From Ignavibacteria bacterium (GTDB lineage: Bacteria; Bacteroidota; Ignavibacteria; Tepidaquicellales; OLB5), in contig JAFLBX010000001.1 in assembly GCA_017303675.1 (NCBI GenBank), positions 197,970 to 261,969 of the forward strand: a stretch of DNA of 64,000 bases. The letters are read 5' to 3'. Of this stretch, positions 18,146 to 28,022 are shown one piece after another; within the stretch, counting starts at the first letter, position 1, and each line of letters begins with the position of its first letter. The notes below the pieces were generated by a model, which made no database searches, was not told the origin of the DNA, and was given only the letters and a program-made list of their open reading frames with translations. A program made the position numbers and the translations under genes.

Positions 18146-20662
18146 ATGAAACTAAGATCAACACTTTTAATCGTGTGTGCATTGCTTTTCACAGGCAGTG
18201 TAATTTCACAGGATGTACCTGATTGGGTATGGAAAACACCCATGAGCAAAGTATATCCAACAGGTGAGTATTATAACCTGCCTCAGGCACAGGAACAGGT
18301 TAACTACGAAAATCCTAACAAGACTACAAGAGTAGTTAATACAGGCGAAGAGCTTTTAGTACTTCCGCCGAACGTAAGACCGTTCCCCCACACTGCAACA
18401 CAGAGTGAGGTTGATGCGACAACAATGAAGGGCAACGGCTCTTTGATTTTCGCATCATGGAACTCATACGGACCATCATTCTTTGGAACAGGCTTTGCCT
18501 TTTCAAACAATGGCGGAACAAGCTGGACAGGCAGCCACCAGATGTACACACCTAACAGCGGTGACCCCGGTGCAATTATCTGGCCGGCAGGAAGCACATG
18601 GGCAGGCAGACTTGGACTTTCATGTATCCAGGGTTTTGGCCATTCAACAAACAACGGTACTTCATGGGTATTTGATATGAACTTCCCGGGTGCATCAAGC
18701 TTTGATAAAAACTTCTCAGCTGTTGACGAAACAACAGGCAGCCCGTTCTTTGGCCGTGCTTACACAGTATGGACAAACTTCGGCGGCACATTCGTTAACA
18801 GAATAGTTGGTTCTTATTCAACTGATGGCGGTGTAACCTGGTCAGCAGCACAGCCGGTATCACCGGTTCCAGCATCAGGACATCATCAGCAGGGCTGCGA
18901 TGTTAGAGTAGGTCCAGGCGGTGTTGTTTATGTTGTTTGGGCTCATTGCACAACAAACGGACAGAATTCAACAGAAGATCATTTAGGTTTCGCAAGATCA
19001 ACAGATGGTGGTGTTACATGGGTAAATCAGACAAACACAGCTGTTGATGTAAACGGTATCCGTGCATCAAACTTATTCAACGGAATCCGCGCTTCAGGTT
19101 TCCCGCGTTTAGCTATTGATATGACAGGCGGTTCAAGGAACGGCTGGTTATACGCAGTACTCGCTGAAAAATCAGGCGGTCCTTTAACACTCGATGTATC
19201 AGATGTAACTATCTGTATCTCTTCAAATGGCGGAACAAACTGGTCACATTCAAAAGTTAACCAGGATCCTTCAAACGGAAGATACAATTATATGCCTTCA
19301 GTTTGTGTAACTCCTGATGGCGGTGTAAACGTTGGTTATTATGACCAGAGAGGCACTACAGGATTTGTAACAGAATACTGGATGTCACGTTCATTAAACG
19401 GCGGTGCTACATGGACTGACGTTGCAGTAAGTGATCATACTTTCACACCTGCTCCGATCCCGGGTCTTGCAGGCGGTTACCAGGGTGACTATACAGGTAT
19501 GACATTCTCATCAGGTTCAGGAAAAATATTCCCGTTCTGGGCTGATAACTCATCAGGTATTTACCAGGTTTGGACAGTTGGTATCACATACGGTCCTCCC
19601 CCGGCAAACGATGTAGTAGTTGGTCCGTTCTTAAGCTTACCCGGAACAATGACACAGGGTAACACATACCAGATAAAAGGTAAAGTTACAAACGGCGGAA
19701 CAAACGCACAGACAAGCTTACCTATCAGGTTCTCAGTAAACGGAACACTTCAGACAACAAATACAATTGCAAACTTACCTGCCGGCGCAGTTGATTCATC
19801 ATCATTCTCATGGACACCTGCAGCAGGAACATATACACTCAGAATTTTCAGCGGTGCAGCTACCGATGAAAACAGAGCTAACGATACTATCACAACTTCA
19901 GTAACAGTATTCCCGGCCGGTACCGGATTCTCACAGAACCAGTACTGCAGAAACGGTCTTAACATTTTAATTCCGTCACAGGGTTCAGCTCCAAGAGATT
20001 CAATCGTTGTAAACATCGCAAACTCATTTGATGTTGTTGATGTAAACGTAAGAATTGATACCGTATTACATACATGGGATTCAGATCTTACATTCAATTT
20101 AAGAAGAGGTTCAGCAAACGTTAACTTCATTAGTGCAGTTGGCAGTTCTGGTGATAACTTCATAAATACAGTATTAAACGATTCAGCTTCAACACCAATC
20201 AGCAGCGGAACAGCTCCTTTCACAGGAACATTCCAGCCATCAGCACCGCTTTCAGGACTTAACGGACAGACAGTAAACGGTTCATGGGTTCTTGGTATTG
20301 ATGACGGAGCAGCTGGTGATTCAGGTGTATTAAAAGCATGGTGTATAATAGTTACATACAGAAGACTTATCGGCGGTATCGGTACAGTTGAAATTCCGAA
20401 CTACTATTCACTTGCTCAGAACTATCCTAATCCGTTCAACCCGGCTACACAGATCAAATTCTCAGTTCCAAAAGCTGTGAATGTATCATTAAAGATCTAT
20501 GATGTACTCGGTAAAGAAGTTGCAACACTTGTAAACGAAATGAAACAGCCCGGATTCCACACAGTGGATTTCGACGCTTCAAATCTCGCAACAGGTGTAT
20601 ACTTCTACAGAATTGATGCTGGCGAGTTCTCATCAGTTAAGAAAATGATGTTAGTAAAATAA
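18146..20662 (+). CDS. Secreted sialidase-like BNR propeller + CARDB-like + proprotein-convertase P domain + T9SS sorting domain
   Basis: 838 residues. Signal peptide (KLRSTLLIVCALLFTGSVISQ). Residues about 90-480 hold BNR/Asp-box repeats (STDGGVTW twice, SNNGGTSW, SSNGGTNW, SLNGGATW). A CARDB-like beta domain lies at about 487-590, a P-domain-like jelly roll at about 600-735 (NLRRGSANV, SSGTAPFTG), and a T9SS domain with NYPNPFNPATQI at the end. No catalytic sialidase Arg triad could be confirmed, so enzymatic activity is open. Start: AGGAGG at 18135-18140 is 5 bases before ATG 18146 and only 2 before ATG 18143, so 18146 is preferred. Codons are unusually uniform (AAC, ACA, GGC/GGT), which suggests high expression. 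Confidence 0.88.
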   Translation: MKLRSTLLIVCALLFTGSVISQDVPDWVWKTPMSKVYPTGEYYNLPQAQEQVNYENPNKTTRVVNTGEELLVLPPNVRPFPHTATQSEVDATTMKGNGSLIFASWNSYGPSFFGTGFAFSNNGGTSWTGSHQMYTPNSGDPGAIIWPAGSTWAGRLGLSCIQGFGHSTNNGTSWVFDMNFPGASSFDKNFSAVDETTGSPFFGRAYTVWTNFGGTFVNRIVGSYSTDGGVTWSAAQPVSPVPASGHHQQGCDVRVGPGGVVYVVWAHCTTNGQNSTEDHLGFARSTDGGVTWVNQTNTAVDVNGIRASNLFNGIRASGFPRLAIDMTGGSRNGWLYAVLAEKSGGPLTLDVSDVTICISSNGGTNWSHSKVNQDPSNGRYNYMPSVCVTPDGGVNVGYYDQRGTTGFVTEYWMSRSLNGGATWTDVAVSDHTFTPAPIPGLAGGYQGDYTGMTFSSGSGKIFPFWADNSSGIYQVWTVGITYGPPPANDVVVGPFLSLPGTMTQGNTYQIKGKVTNGGTNAQTSLPIRFSVNGTLQTTNTIANLPAGAVDSSSFSWTPAAGTYTLRIFSGAATDENRANDTITTSVTVFPAGTGFSQNQYCRNGLNILIPSQGSAPRDSIVVNIANSFDVVDVNVRIDTVLHTWDSDLTFNLRRGSANVNFISAVGSSGDNFINTVLNDSASTPISSGTAPFTGTFQPSAPLSGLNGQTVNGSWVLGIDDGAAGDSGVLKAWCIIVTYRRLIGGIGTVEIPNYYSLAQNYPNPFNPATQIKFSVPKAVNVSLKIYDVLGKEVATLVNEMKQPGFHTVDFDASNLATGVYFYRIDAGEFSSVKKMMLVK

Positions 20663-20684
20663 CATAAGTAAATATTAGTTTTAC

Positions 20685-20718
20685 AAAGAGGCTCCTGAAA
20701 AGGAGCCTCTTTTTTTTT
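20685..20718 (+). terminator. Strong Rho-independent terminator
   Basis: aaagaggctcct (20685-20696), GAAA tetraloop, aggagcctcttt (20701-20712), then continuing T's. It ends the BNR/P-domain gene. The core ggctcct/aggagcc also forms the terminator at 23343-23370. Confidence 0.93.
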
Positions 20719-20782
20719 ATCAGGGGGTAGAATTATTGTCTCGGCAAAATAACTCTGCAAAAAAATACTCTCCCCCTTTTTA

Positions 20783-20800
20783 TAGTCTCCGCAGGAGGAC
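20783..20800. repeat. Short hairpin agtctcc-gc-aggaggact
   Basis: Small imperfect palindrome in the repeat-filled 498-base gap 20663-21160. Apart from the listed terminator and repeats I see no gene in that gap. Confidence 0.45.
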
Positions 20801-20813
20801 TCTGCATTAATCG

Positions 20814-20877
20814 CCCTCCCCCTGATAGGGGGAGCTGGTCTACGACTCTTCGAGTCTTTGACTTGTAGAGAGGGGGT
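20814..20877 (+). repeat. G/C-rich palindromic repeat interrupted by a nested palindrome
   Basis: ccctccccctgatagggggagctgg is the same sequence as in the copy at 23406-23438 but is split from its final agggggt (20871-20877) by 32 bases (20839-20870). The inserted bases start tctac and end gtagag and contain gactcttcgagtc, so the insert is itself palindromic. Confidence 0.65.
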
Positions 20878-20910
20878 ATTGAACATCGGTCAACCTCATT
20901 GTTTAAATAC

Positions 20911-20960
20911 TAATTTTCATCTTGAGACTGCCGCGTCGCTTCGCTCCTCGCAGAATTCAA
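20911..20960 (+). repeat. 50-base interspersed repeat, copy 1
   Basis: Matches 23461-23510 at about 47 of 50 positions; core gactgccgcgtcgct and gctcctcgcagaattcaa. The reverse complement contains gcgaggagcgaagcgacg, which I recognise as a motif of widespread bacterial intergenic repeats. Confidence 0.8.
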
Positions 20961-20983
20961 ATGATTGTTGAATTGGAATGAAG

Positions 20984-21018
20984 TCACCCTCACCCTACAA
21001 GGAGGAGTTGGGGGGGAT
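20984..21018 (+). repeat. Degenerate G/C-rich repeat copy
   Basis: tcaccctcaccctacaa followed by ggaggagttgggggggat has the same C-arm/G-arm/G-run layout as the better copies but with mismatched arms. Confidence 0.45.
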
Positions 21019-21160
21019 TACCAAATCAATCAATCAATTTAACAAATAATTCGTTCGAATACGGGATTAGCCCATACTAATCACAGCCCATTTTTGAATT
21101 GTAACTTTACAATTCAATTAATAACTTACTTCATTCCCATTAAAAGTAATCCACAATAAT

Positions 21161-23320
21161 ATGAAAAATTTTAAATTTTTTACTGTTTTACTGCTATTAT
21201 TACTCACTTCCGCTGCAAATGCGCAGTTTATGCAGGCCGGCTTATCTGAAAGATTATACAACAAATTAAAGCTCACAGGCAAGAATGATTATGTAAAGAT
21301 CATGATCGTCATGAAAGACCAGGTTGATATATCTGCCCTGGATAAAGAACTATACCGGCTAAATGCCTCTGCAGAATACAGGGCAAAAACTGTAATTACT
21401 TCTTTAATGAATAAAGCAGCATCAACCCAGGGTCCACTGCTTGGTTACCTTGCGGAGAGCTCAATTACAGGTAATGTAAAAAGTTTTAAACCCTTCTGGA
21501 TAACTAATTTTATCTGGGCAGAAGTAAAACCGGATGTAGTATTTATCCTTGCAGGCAGACAGGATATAGCAGAAATGGATATTGATGCAGTTCTGGATTA
21601 CGACAGACCTGTGGCATTTGAACCTGCAGGAGAAAAGGATGCAAGTTCTGAATCAGGATTAAAAGTAATAAATGCACATAAAATGTGGGCAATTGGCATC
21701 ACTGGAGCCGGCAGGCTTGTTATGAATGATGATACCGGTGTTGACGGAAATCACCCCGCATTGAACTATAAATGGAGAGGTGCAACATCATCACCATGGT
21801 ATCATGCATGGATTGATCCCGCAGCAGGAACCCAGTTCCCCAGCGATTGCGACAACCATGGCACACATACAATGGGAATTATGACCGGACGCGCTGGTAC
21901 TGATACAATTGGAGTTGCTCCTGCTGCTGAATGGATAGCTGCTAAAACTATTTGCGCCGGTGATGGAACCAGCAACCATATGACAGCATGGCAATGGGCA
22001 ATGAACCCTGATAGTAATGTAAATACTATAACAGATATGCCTGACGGCATCGGCAATTCATGGCATGACCCGACCGGTGTACCAACCGGCGGCGACTGCA
22101 CAAGCACAATTTATCTCAATGCACTGGCTTCAATGGAAGCCGCAGGTATTGCTATCGTATTTTCATGCGGAAACTCAGGCCCTTCAGCATCTACAATTAC
22201 AAGACCTAAAAATATTAATGTTTCACTTATTAATTCCTTCAGCGTTGGAAATATAAACGGAAATACTGCATACCCATGGGTTATAAACAATACATCATCA
22301 CGCGGACCCGGGTACTGCGGCAATACCGGTAAATTCAGGTTTAAGCCTGAAGTATCAGCACCGGGAACAAGTGTTAGATCAAGTATAAGGAACGGGGCTT
22401 ATGCGAATTTAACCGGAACCTCAATGGCTTGCCCGCATGTAGTAGGCGCCGTAACACTTTTAAGGCAGGCTTTCCCAAACGCTACAGGCAAACAATGCCT
22501 CGAAGCGCTTTACTGGACTGCACTTGATCTTGGAATACCCGGTGAAGATAATGCATATGGTATGGGAGTAATTGATGTTTGGGCAGCTTACCAGTACATG
22601 AAAAACAATATTACACGCCAGCAGAATATAATTATTCTTGATAATGCTACTAATTATGATACAGTTAATGTTTATTTCGGCGGCACTATAACAGATGTTA
22701 ACTTTTCAATGAATTCATTGACTCACTCTAAAACAGGCGACCTTGAATTTTCTATTAAATCACCTGCCGGTACTGAAGTTATACTTTCAAGCAGGAGAGG
22801 CGCAGCCGGTGATAATTTTATCAATACAATATTCAACGATTCTGCAGCAAACCCGATCTCATCAGGTACTGCGCCGTTTACTGGCTCATTCAGACCCGAA
22901 AACCCGCTGAGCGCATTTAACGGACAGAATCCAATGGGTAACTGGATATTCAGGGTAAATGATAATGCAGCAAGTGATACAGGCAGAGTTATGAATTATG
23001 TTATAAATATTTCATATAATGCTACTGTAGGTATAAACAACAACAATAACCTGCCGTTCAGTTTTATTCTTGAACAAAATTATCCTAATCCGTTCAATCC
23101 TTCAACAAGCATTAGATATTCTGTTCCGGCAGCTGGAAATGTTACACTTAAAGTATTTGATGTAGCTGGCAAGGAAGTTGCTATCCTGGTAAATGAGATG
23201 AAGCAGCAGGGAGTATATTCGATCGATTTTAATGCTTCAAATCTTGCAAGCGGTGTTTATTTCTACAGAATAGAAGCAGGCGATTTTACTGATGTTAAAA
23301 AAATGCTTCTTGTTAAATAA
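21161..23320 (+). CDS. Secreted subtilisin-like serine protease (S8) with P domain and T9SS sorting domain
   Basis: 719 residues. Signal peptide (NFKFFTVLLLLLLTSAANAQ). A prodomain-like region covers about 25-150. The peptidase S8 domain has the catalytic triad: Asp in NDDTGVDGNHPAL (about 193), His in CDNHGTHTMGIM (about 232) and Ser in LTGTSMACPHVVGAV (about 423). A P-domain-like module lies at about 495-620 (SSRRGAAGDNFINT, SSGTAPFTG), and a T9SS type A domain (EQNYPNPFNPSTSI) ends KKMLLVK. Predicted to be exported by Sec and T9SS as an extracellular or surface protease. The last roughly 230 residues are clearly paralogous to the preceding gene product. Confidence 0.93.
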   Translation: MKNFKFFTVLLLLLLTSAANAQFMQAGLSERLYNKLKLTGKNDYVKIMIVMKDQVDISALDKELYRLNASAEYRAKTVITSLMNKAASTQGPLLGYLAESSITGNVKSFKPFWITNFIWAEVKPDVVFILAGRQDIAEMDIDAVLDYDRPVAFEPAGEKDASSESGLKVINAHKMWAIGITGAGRLVMNDDTGVDGNHPALNYKWRGATSSPWYHAWIDPAAGTQFPSDCDNHGTHTMGIMTGRAGTDTIGVAPAAEWIAAKTICAGDGTSNHMTAWQWAMNPDSNVNTITDMPDGIGNSWHDPTGVPTGGDCTSTIYLNALASMEAAGIAIVFSCGNSGPSASTITRPKNINVSLINSFSVGNINGNTAYPWVINNTSSRGPGYCGNTGKFRFKPEVSAPGTSVRSSIRNGAYANLTGTSMACPHVVGAVTLLRQAFPNATGKQCLEALYWTALDLGIPGEDNAYGMGVIDVWAAYQYMKNNITRQQNIIILDNATNYDTVNVYFGGTITDVNFSMNSLTHSKTGDLEFSIKSPAGTEVILSSRRGAAGDNFINTIFNDSAANPISSGTAPFTGSFRPENPLSAFNGQNPMGNWIFRVNDNAASDTGRVMNYVINISYNATVGINNNNNLPFSFILEQNYPNPFNPSTSIRYSVPAAGNVTLKVFDVAGKEVAILVNEMKQQGVYSIDFNASNLASGVYFYRIEAGDFTDVKKMLLVK

Positions 23321-23342
23321 TTAGTAATTTTTTCTAAAAATA

Positions 23343-23370
23343 AAAAAGGCTCCTGCAAAGGAGCCTTTTT
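23343..23370 (+). terminator. Strong Rho-independent terminator
   Basis: aaaaaggctcct (23343-23354), loop gcaa, aggagccttttt (23359-23370), then tatttta. It ends the protease gene and is near-identical in stem sequence to the terminator at 20685. Confidence 0.93.
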
Positions 23371-23405
23371 ATTTTACGGGGGTAATTCAATAAGCCCCAT
23401 ACCCT

Positions 23406-23438
23406 GCTCTCCCCCTGATAGGGGGAGCTGGAGGGGGT
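23406..23438 (+). repeat. G/C-rich palindromic repeat, uninterrupted copy
   Basis: gctctccccctgatagggggagctggagggggt: C-arm, gata loop, G-arm, linker, G-run. It lies 36 bases after the protease terminator. Confidence 0.7.
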
Positions 23439-23460
23439 AATGTACCTCGGTCAACCCCAT

Positions 23461-23510
23461 TAGTTTTCATCATGAGACTGCCGCGTCGCTACGCTCCTCG
23501 CAGAATTCAA
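23461..23510 (+). repeat. 50-base interspersed repeat, copy 2
   Basis: About 47 of 50 bases identical to 20911-20960. In both places it follows a G/C-rich palindromic repeat and a cggtcaacc-catt segment, so the whole 3' flank is duplicated. The rest of the gap 23321-23617 shows no gene. Confidence 0.8.
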
Positions 23511-23617
23511 TTAATTAATACTTAAATTAAAATTCTCCTGTATATGAGAATGGGACTTTATAAAAAATATACTTGCATTGTTAATTTAATGTAGAGACCA
23601 TGAGGGAAGAAGGAAAT

Positions 23618-24310
23618 CTATTTCATTAATTTTTTTAAAAGGGTCATATCTTCTGCAGTTGTTATTTTGATATTGAACCTGTAACCGCCAATCACTATAA
23701 CTTTATACCCTGCATTTTCTGCCAAAGAAGATTCATCAGTAAAATCAGTTCGTTTACCTGCTACAATATATGACCTGCTGAGAGTATCGTAACTGAATGC
23801 CTGCGGAGTTTGTATAAGCCAAAGCTCATCCCTTGGAATAGTTTCAATAACAGCATTTTTATTGCATTTTTTGACCGTTTCTGATACTTTTATGCCCGGA
23901 ATTACATCTCCGGTTTTCAAAGCCTCATCTATGAAGTTATTAATAAATGAAACAGGGATATTGGGCCTTGCAGCATCATGAATAACAACAATATCATCCA
24001 CCCTGCAGGTTAACTGGTTAAACGCATTCTGAACTGATTCAAACCTGGTTTTTCCGCCCTCAACAAGTCTTGTTAGCTTTGTAATTTTATTTTTAACTGC
24101 AAGTGAATGCAGGTAATTGAATTTATCAGGTTCAGCAGATACTGTTATGCTCTTTACTTTCTTATTTTTCTGAAAAGCAAGAAGTGAATATAATATAACC
24201 GGTTTTCCATTAAGTGTAAGGAATTGTTTTGCTTTGGCTGCATTTTTATTTTTACTGAAACGCAGGCCTTTGCCTGCAGCAGTAATAATAACGTGAACAT
24301 CTTTTTTCAT
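23618..24310 (-). CDS. ispD: 2-C-methyl-D-erythritol 4-phosphate cytidylyltransferase
   Basis: 230 residues. Third step of the MEP isoprenoid pathway: MEP + CTP to CDP-ME, cytoplasmic. The nucleotide-binding N-terminus is VIITAAGKGLRFSKNK with Lys in AKQFLTLNGKPVI. Further motifs are VVIHDAARPNIP (about 105-116), IPRDELWLIQTPQAFSY (about 160-176) and TDESSLAENAG (about 190). Length is standard. The terminator of queA lies directly upstream, so ispD has its own promoter in the short gap around 24311-24330 or reads through. Confidence 0.93.
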   Translation of the reverse strand: MKKDVHVIITAAGKGLRFSKNKNAAKAKQFLTLNGKPVILYSLLAFQKNKKVKSITVSAEPDKFNYLHSLAVKNKITKLTRLVEGGKTRFESVQNAFNQLTCRVDDIVVIHDAARPNIPVSFINNFIDEALKTGDVIPGIKVSETVKKCNKNAVIETIPRDELWLIQTPQAFSYDTLSRSYIVAGKRTDFTDESSLAENAGYKVIVIGGYRFNIKITTAEDMTLLKKLMK

Positions 24311-24332
24311 TTCAGTATGTGATATTACAAAA

Positions 24333-24365
24333 TAAAAAACCCCGGAAACAAATAATGACCGGGGT
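24333..24365 (-). terminator. Rho-independent terminator after queA
   Basis: Minus strand: ACCCCGG (24365-24359), 13-base loop, CCGGGGT (24345-24339), then TTTTTATTT. It separates queA from ispD. Confidence 0.85.
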
Positions 24366-24399
24366 AATATAAAATATTTATGGTATAAGCATATTTTTG

Positions 24400-25434
24400 T
24401 TAGATGTAAAACATTGAATCGCCGTAGCTGTAAAAACGGTATTTATCTTTTACTGCTTTTTTGTACGCTTTCATAACAAGATCCTTATCTGAAAAAGCGC
24501 AAACCATCATGACCATTGTTGACTGCGGATTATGGAAATTTGTAACAAATTTATCAACAACTTTCAATGTTTGAGGCGGATAAATGAACTTATCGGTCCA
24601 TCCTTTACCTGATCTGATAAACCTGCCTGCAGTCGTATTGGCTTCGAGTACCCTGGCAACTGATGTGCCGCAGGCAATTATTTTCTTTTTATTCTCAATT
24701 GCGCGGTTTACTTCTTCTGCAGTGTAATCAGGTATTTCAAAATATTCTGAATCCATTCTGTGTTTTGTTAAATCTTCAACTTCCACGTAGCGGAATTTAC
24801 CCAGCCCAACATGAAGTGTAACCGGAAGCAGGTTAATTCCCTTTTTTTCTATTTTCCTCAGAAGCTCTTTTGAAAAGTGGAGACCCGCAGAAGATGCCGC
24901 AACAGAGCCTATATTTTCAGCAAAAACCGCCTGGTAATTTTCCCTATCAGCATCAGTAGGCTCGCGTTTTATATATTCAGGAAGCGGTGTTTTTCCCAGC
25001 TTATCGATATATTTCTGAAAATCGCCGCGATAGTTGAATCTGACAATTCTTCCCCTCGAGGTTGTATTATCGATAACTTCGCAATAAAGGTTTTTTGTTA
25101 TGAAAATTCTGTTTCCAATTCTAACTTTTCTCGCCGGGTCAACCAGAACGTCCCATATATTTTCTTCCTGGCTAAGCTGCCTAAGCAAAAAGACTTCTAT
25201 TTTAGCATTGGTCTTTTCCTTGGTACCGAAAAGCTTTGCAGCAAATACTTTGGAATCGTTCAGAACAAGGCAGTCGCCTTCATCCATATAATCAATAATG
25301 TCTTTGAACTTCTTGCTTTCAAGCTCCTTGGTTTTTCTGTTTATCACCATCATCTTCGCTTCATCACGGGGAAGCTTTGGATGCTGGGCAATTAATGTTT
25401 TAGGAATGGAAAATTTAAAATCAGTCGATTTCAT
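24400..25434 (-). CDS. queA: S-adenosylmethionine:tRNA ribosyltransferase-isomerase
   Basis: 344 residues, standard length. It adds the epoxycyclopentane moiety to preQ1-tRNA in queuosine synthesis, using SAM as ribosyl donor. Family motifs: N-terminal FKFSIPKTLIAQHP and PRDEAKMMV; DCLVLNDSKVFAAKLFG; TPLPEYIKR; AASSAGLHFSKELL; LLPVTLHVGLGKFRYV; HRMDSEYFEI; TNFHNPQSTMVMMV. The usual AAPTAGLHF is AASSAGLHF here, a mild change. It starts 27 bases after the eno stop, so eno and queA are probably one transcript ending at the terminator near 24350. Confidence 0.95.
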   Translation of the reverse strand: MKSTDFKFSIPKTLIAQHPKLPRDEAKMMVINRKTKELESKKFKDIIDYMDEGDCLVLNDSKVFAAKLFGTKEKTNAKIEVFLLRQLSQEENIWDVLVDPARKVRIGNRIFITKNLYCEVIDNTTSRGRIVRFNYRGDFQKYIDKLGKTPLPEYIKREPTDADRENYQAVFAENIGSVAASSAGLHFSKELLRKIEKKGINLLPVTLHVGLGKFRYVEVEDLTKHRMDSEYFEIPDYTAEEVNRAIENKKKIIACGTSVARVLEANTTAGRFIRSGKGWTDKFIYPPQTLKVVDKFVTNFHNPQSTMVMMVCAFSDKDLVMKAYKKAVKDKYRFYSYGDSMFYI

Positions 25435-25461
25435 TTATGCTTTCTATATATACGTAATTTA

Positions 25462-26760
<1,299 letters not shown>

Positions 26761-26767
26761 TTAAACA

Positions 26768-26798
26768 CAAATATAATAAATAAACTTCAGCAGAACAA
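26768..26798 (-). promoter_or_regulatory. Bacteroidetes-type promoter for eno
   Basis: Minus strand TTG (26798-26796), 20-base spacer, TATATTTG (26775-26768), matching the TTTG/TAnnTTTG sigma-A consensus of Bacteroidetes. It would start transcription about 15 bases ahead of the eno ATG. Confidence 0.5.
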
Positions 26799-26855
26799 CT
26801 CATTAAAAAGTGTCTAACGTGTTTACGGGAGGCAGCTAAAGGTTAAATTCCGGAA

Positions 26856-28022
26856 TTAATCCTTCGTTTCGCTCCAAAGCTTTTGATGTTCTTCAAGGTC
26901 TTTTTTCCATACTTCCATTCCGCCGTTTGCATATTCGGGGTCGATCTTCTTTGATTGTTTTTCGTAGTATTCAGCAAGCTGAGTTTCACCCAGGAAATAA
27001 TATACTTCCCCAAATGTATCCCATGAGTTGGGGTCGGATGGATTTAACAATGTTTGCAGCCTTGCAAACGAAAGCGCTTTTTTCAGCTCCTTTTTGCGCA
27101 GCAGGCTGTAAACAGTAGAATTAATAATTGATGGCGGAATATTCTTTTTGATAATATCCTGAAGCATTTTATCCTGCTGCTCATCAAGAACATTTTGATC
27201 GGTTTCCATAAAACCTTTAATGATATCTGTGCCTTTGATTCCGTTGTTTACAACATTTTGCAGTCCGTGCATGGGCTGCATATCATTGGGTTCCTTTTTT
27301 TCCTTAGAAAGGCGTATGAGGTAATCAGGGGAAATTCCCTTGGTTGTAAGAAACCTGTGCAGGTCTTCTTCCCTGCCTGTCAGCATTTCTTTGCCGTCAA
27401 CAGGCTCACCTTCCCACTTATTATACATACATGCGCAGTGAAGCACATTTTGCTTTGGCATGTAGAAGAACAGATAATCATCTGTGGGTACATTGGGGAA
27501 ATCCTGTTTGGTAAAACGGTGAGCTGTTATGGAGTTTTTATTGTCGTTTATTACGAGTGAGTCGGTCACAAATATAAAATTTTCAGAATAAGAGCTGATA
27601 GTTACGGTATCAATAAACTTTTTTATTACATCATAATTCTTTTGTGTTGAAACTATTTTTACTCCGGCTCGCAAAAACGGATTCACAGTTGAAACACTGT
27701 GCGGGTGCCAGTGACTGTAAAGGAAATATTTAAGCGGCTTATTGTTGAAATAGGCGTTCAGTGTTCTTAAAATTTTTTCACCTCCATGCTCATGATCTTT
27801 TAGCTCTCTGGCATTTCCTCCCTGGTCTAAAACCGGTGCTTCAATGAGAGCAAGGAAATCTTCAAATTCCACTATGGTACTTTTTGAATTGGAAGAATCA
27901 TAATACATAAAAAATATACCGTTACCGGATTCTTTAATTGTATTTATATCACCTGACTGAGAATAAATTAAAAACGGTAAAACAACAAGCGATAAGCAAA
28001 ATATTTCCAATATTTTTTTCAT
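26856..28022 (-). CDS. Exported metallo-beta-lactamase-like protein with degenerate metal motif and TPR-like C-terminus
   Basis: 388 residues. Signal peptide (KKILEIFCLSLVVLPFLIYSQ). The region around residues 40-210 follows an MBL layout: a strand FFMYYDSSNSKSTIVEFEDFLALIEAP, then LYSHWHPHSVS (103-110), where the family has THxHxDH, then IVSTQKNYD. The Asp and the third His of the motif are replaced (H108, S109), so ordinary two-metal hydrolase chemistry is doubtful. The C-terminal 90 residues are helical and TPR-like (LRKKELKKALSFARLQTLLNPSDPNSWDTFGEVYYFLG). It overlaps the upstream methyltransferase stop by four bases, so the genes are coupled. Confidence 0.65.
   Translation of the reverse strand: MKKILEIFCLSLVVLPFLIYSQSGDINTIKESGNGIFFMYYDSSNSKSTIVEFEDFLALIEAPVLDQGGNARELKDHEHGGEKILRTLNAYFNNKPLKYFLYSHWHPHSVSTVNPFLRAGVKIVSTQKNYDVIKKFIDTVTISSYSENFIFVTDSLVINDNKNSITAHRFTKQDFPNVPTDDYLFFYMPKQNVLHCACMYNKWEGEPVDGKEMLTGREEDLHRFLTTKGISPDYLIRLSKEKKEPNDMQPMHGLQNVVNNGIKGTDIIKGFMETDQNVLDEQQDKMLQDIIKKNIPPSIINSTVYSLLRKKELKKALSFARLQTLLNPSDPNSWDTFGEVYYFLGETQLAEYYEKQSKKIDPEYANGGMEVWKKDLEEHQKLWSETKD

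Noticed and set aside
18304-20223. Antisense open frames of 71-157 codons
   Set aside because: They arise from the strong codon bias of the sense gene at 18146-20662; no family features.
23543-23593. 16-codon open frame after the protease repeats
   Set aside because: Too short, no ribosome-binding site, no protein-like features.
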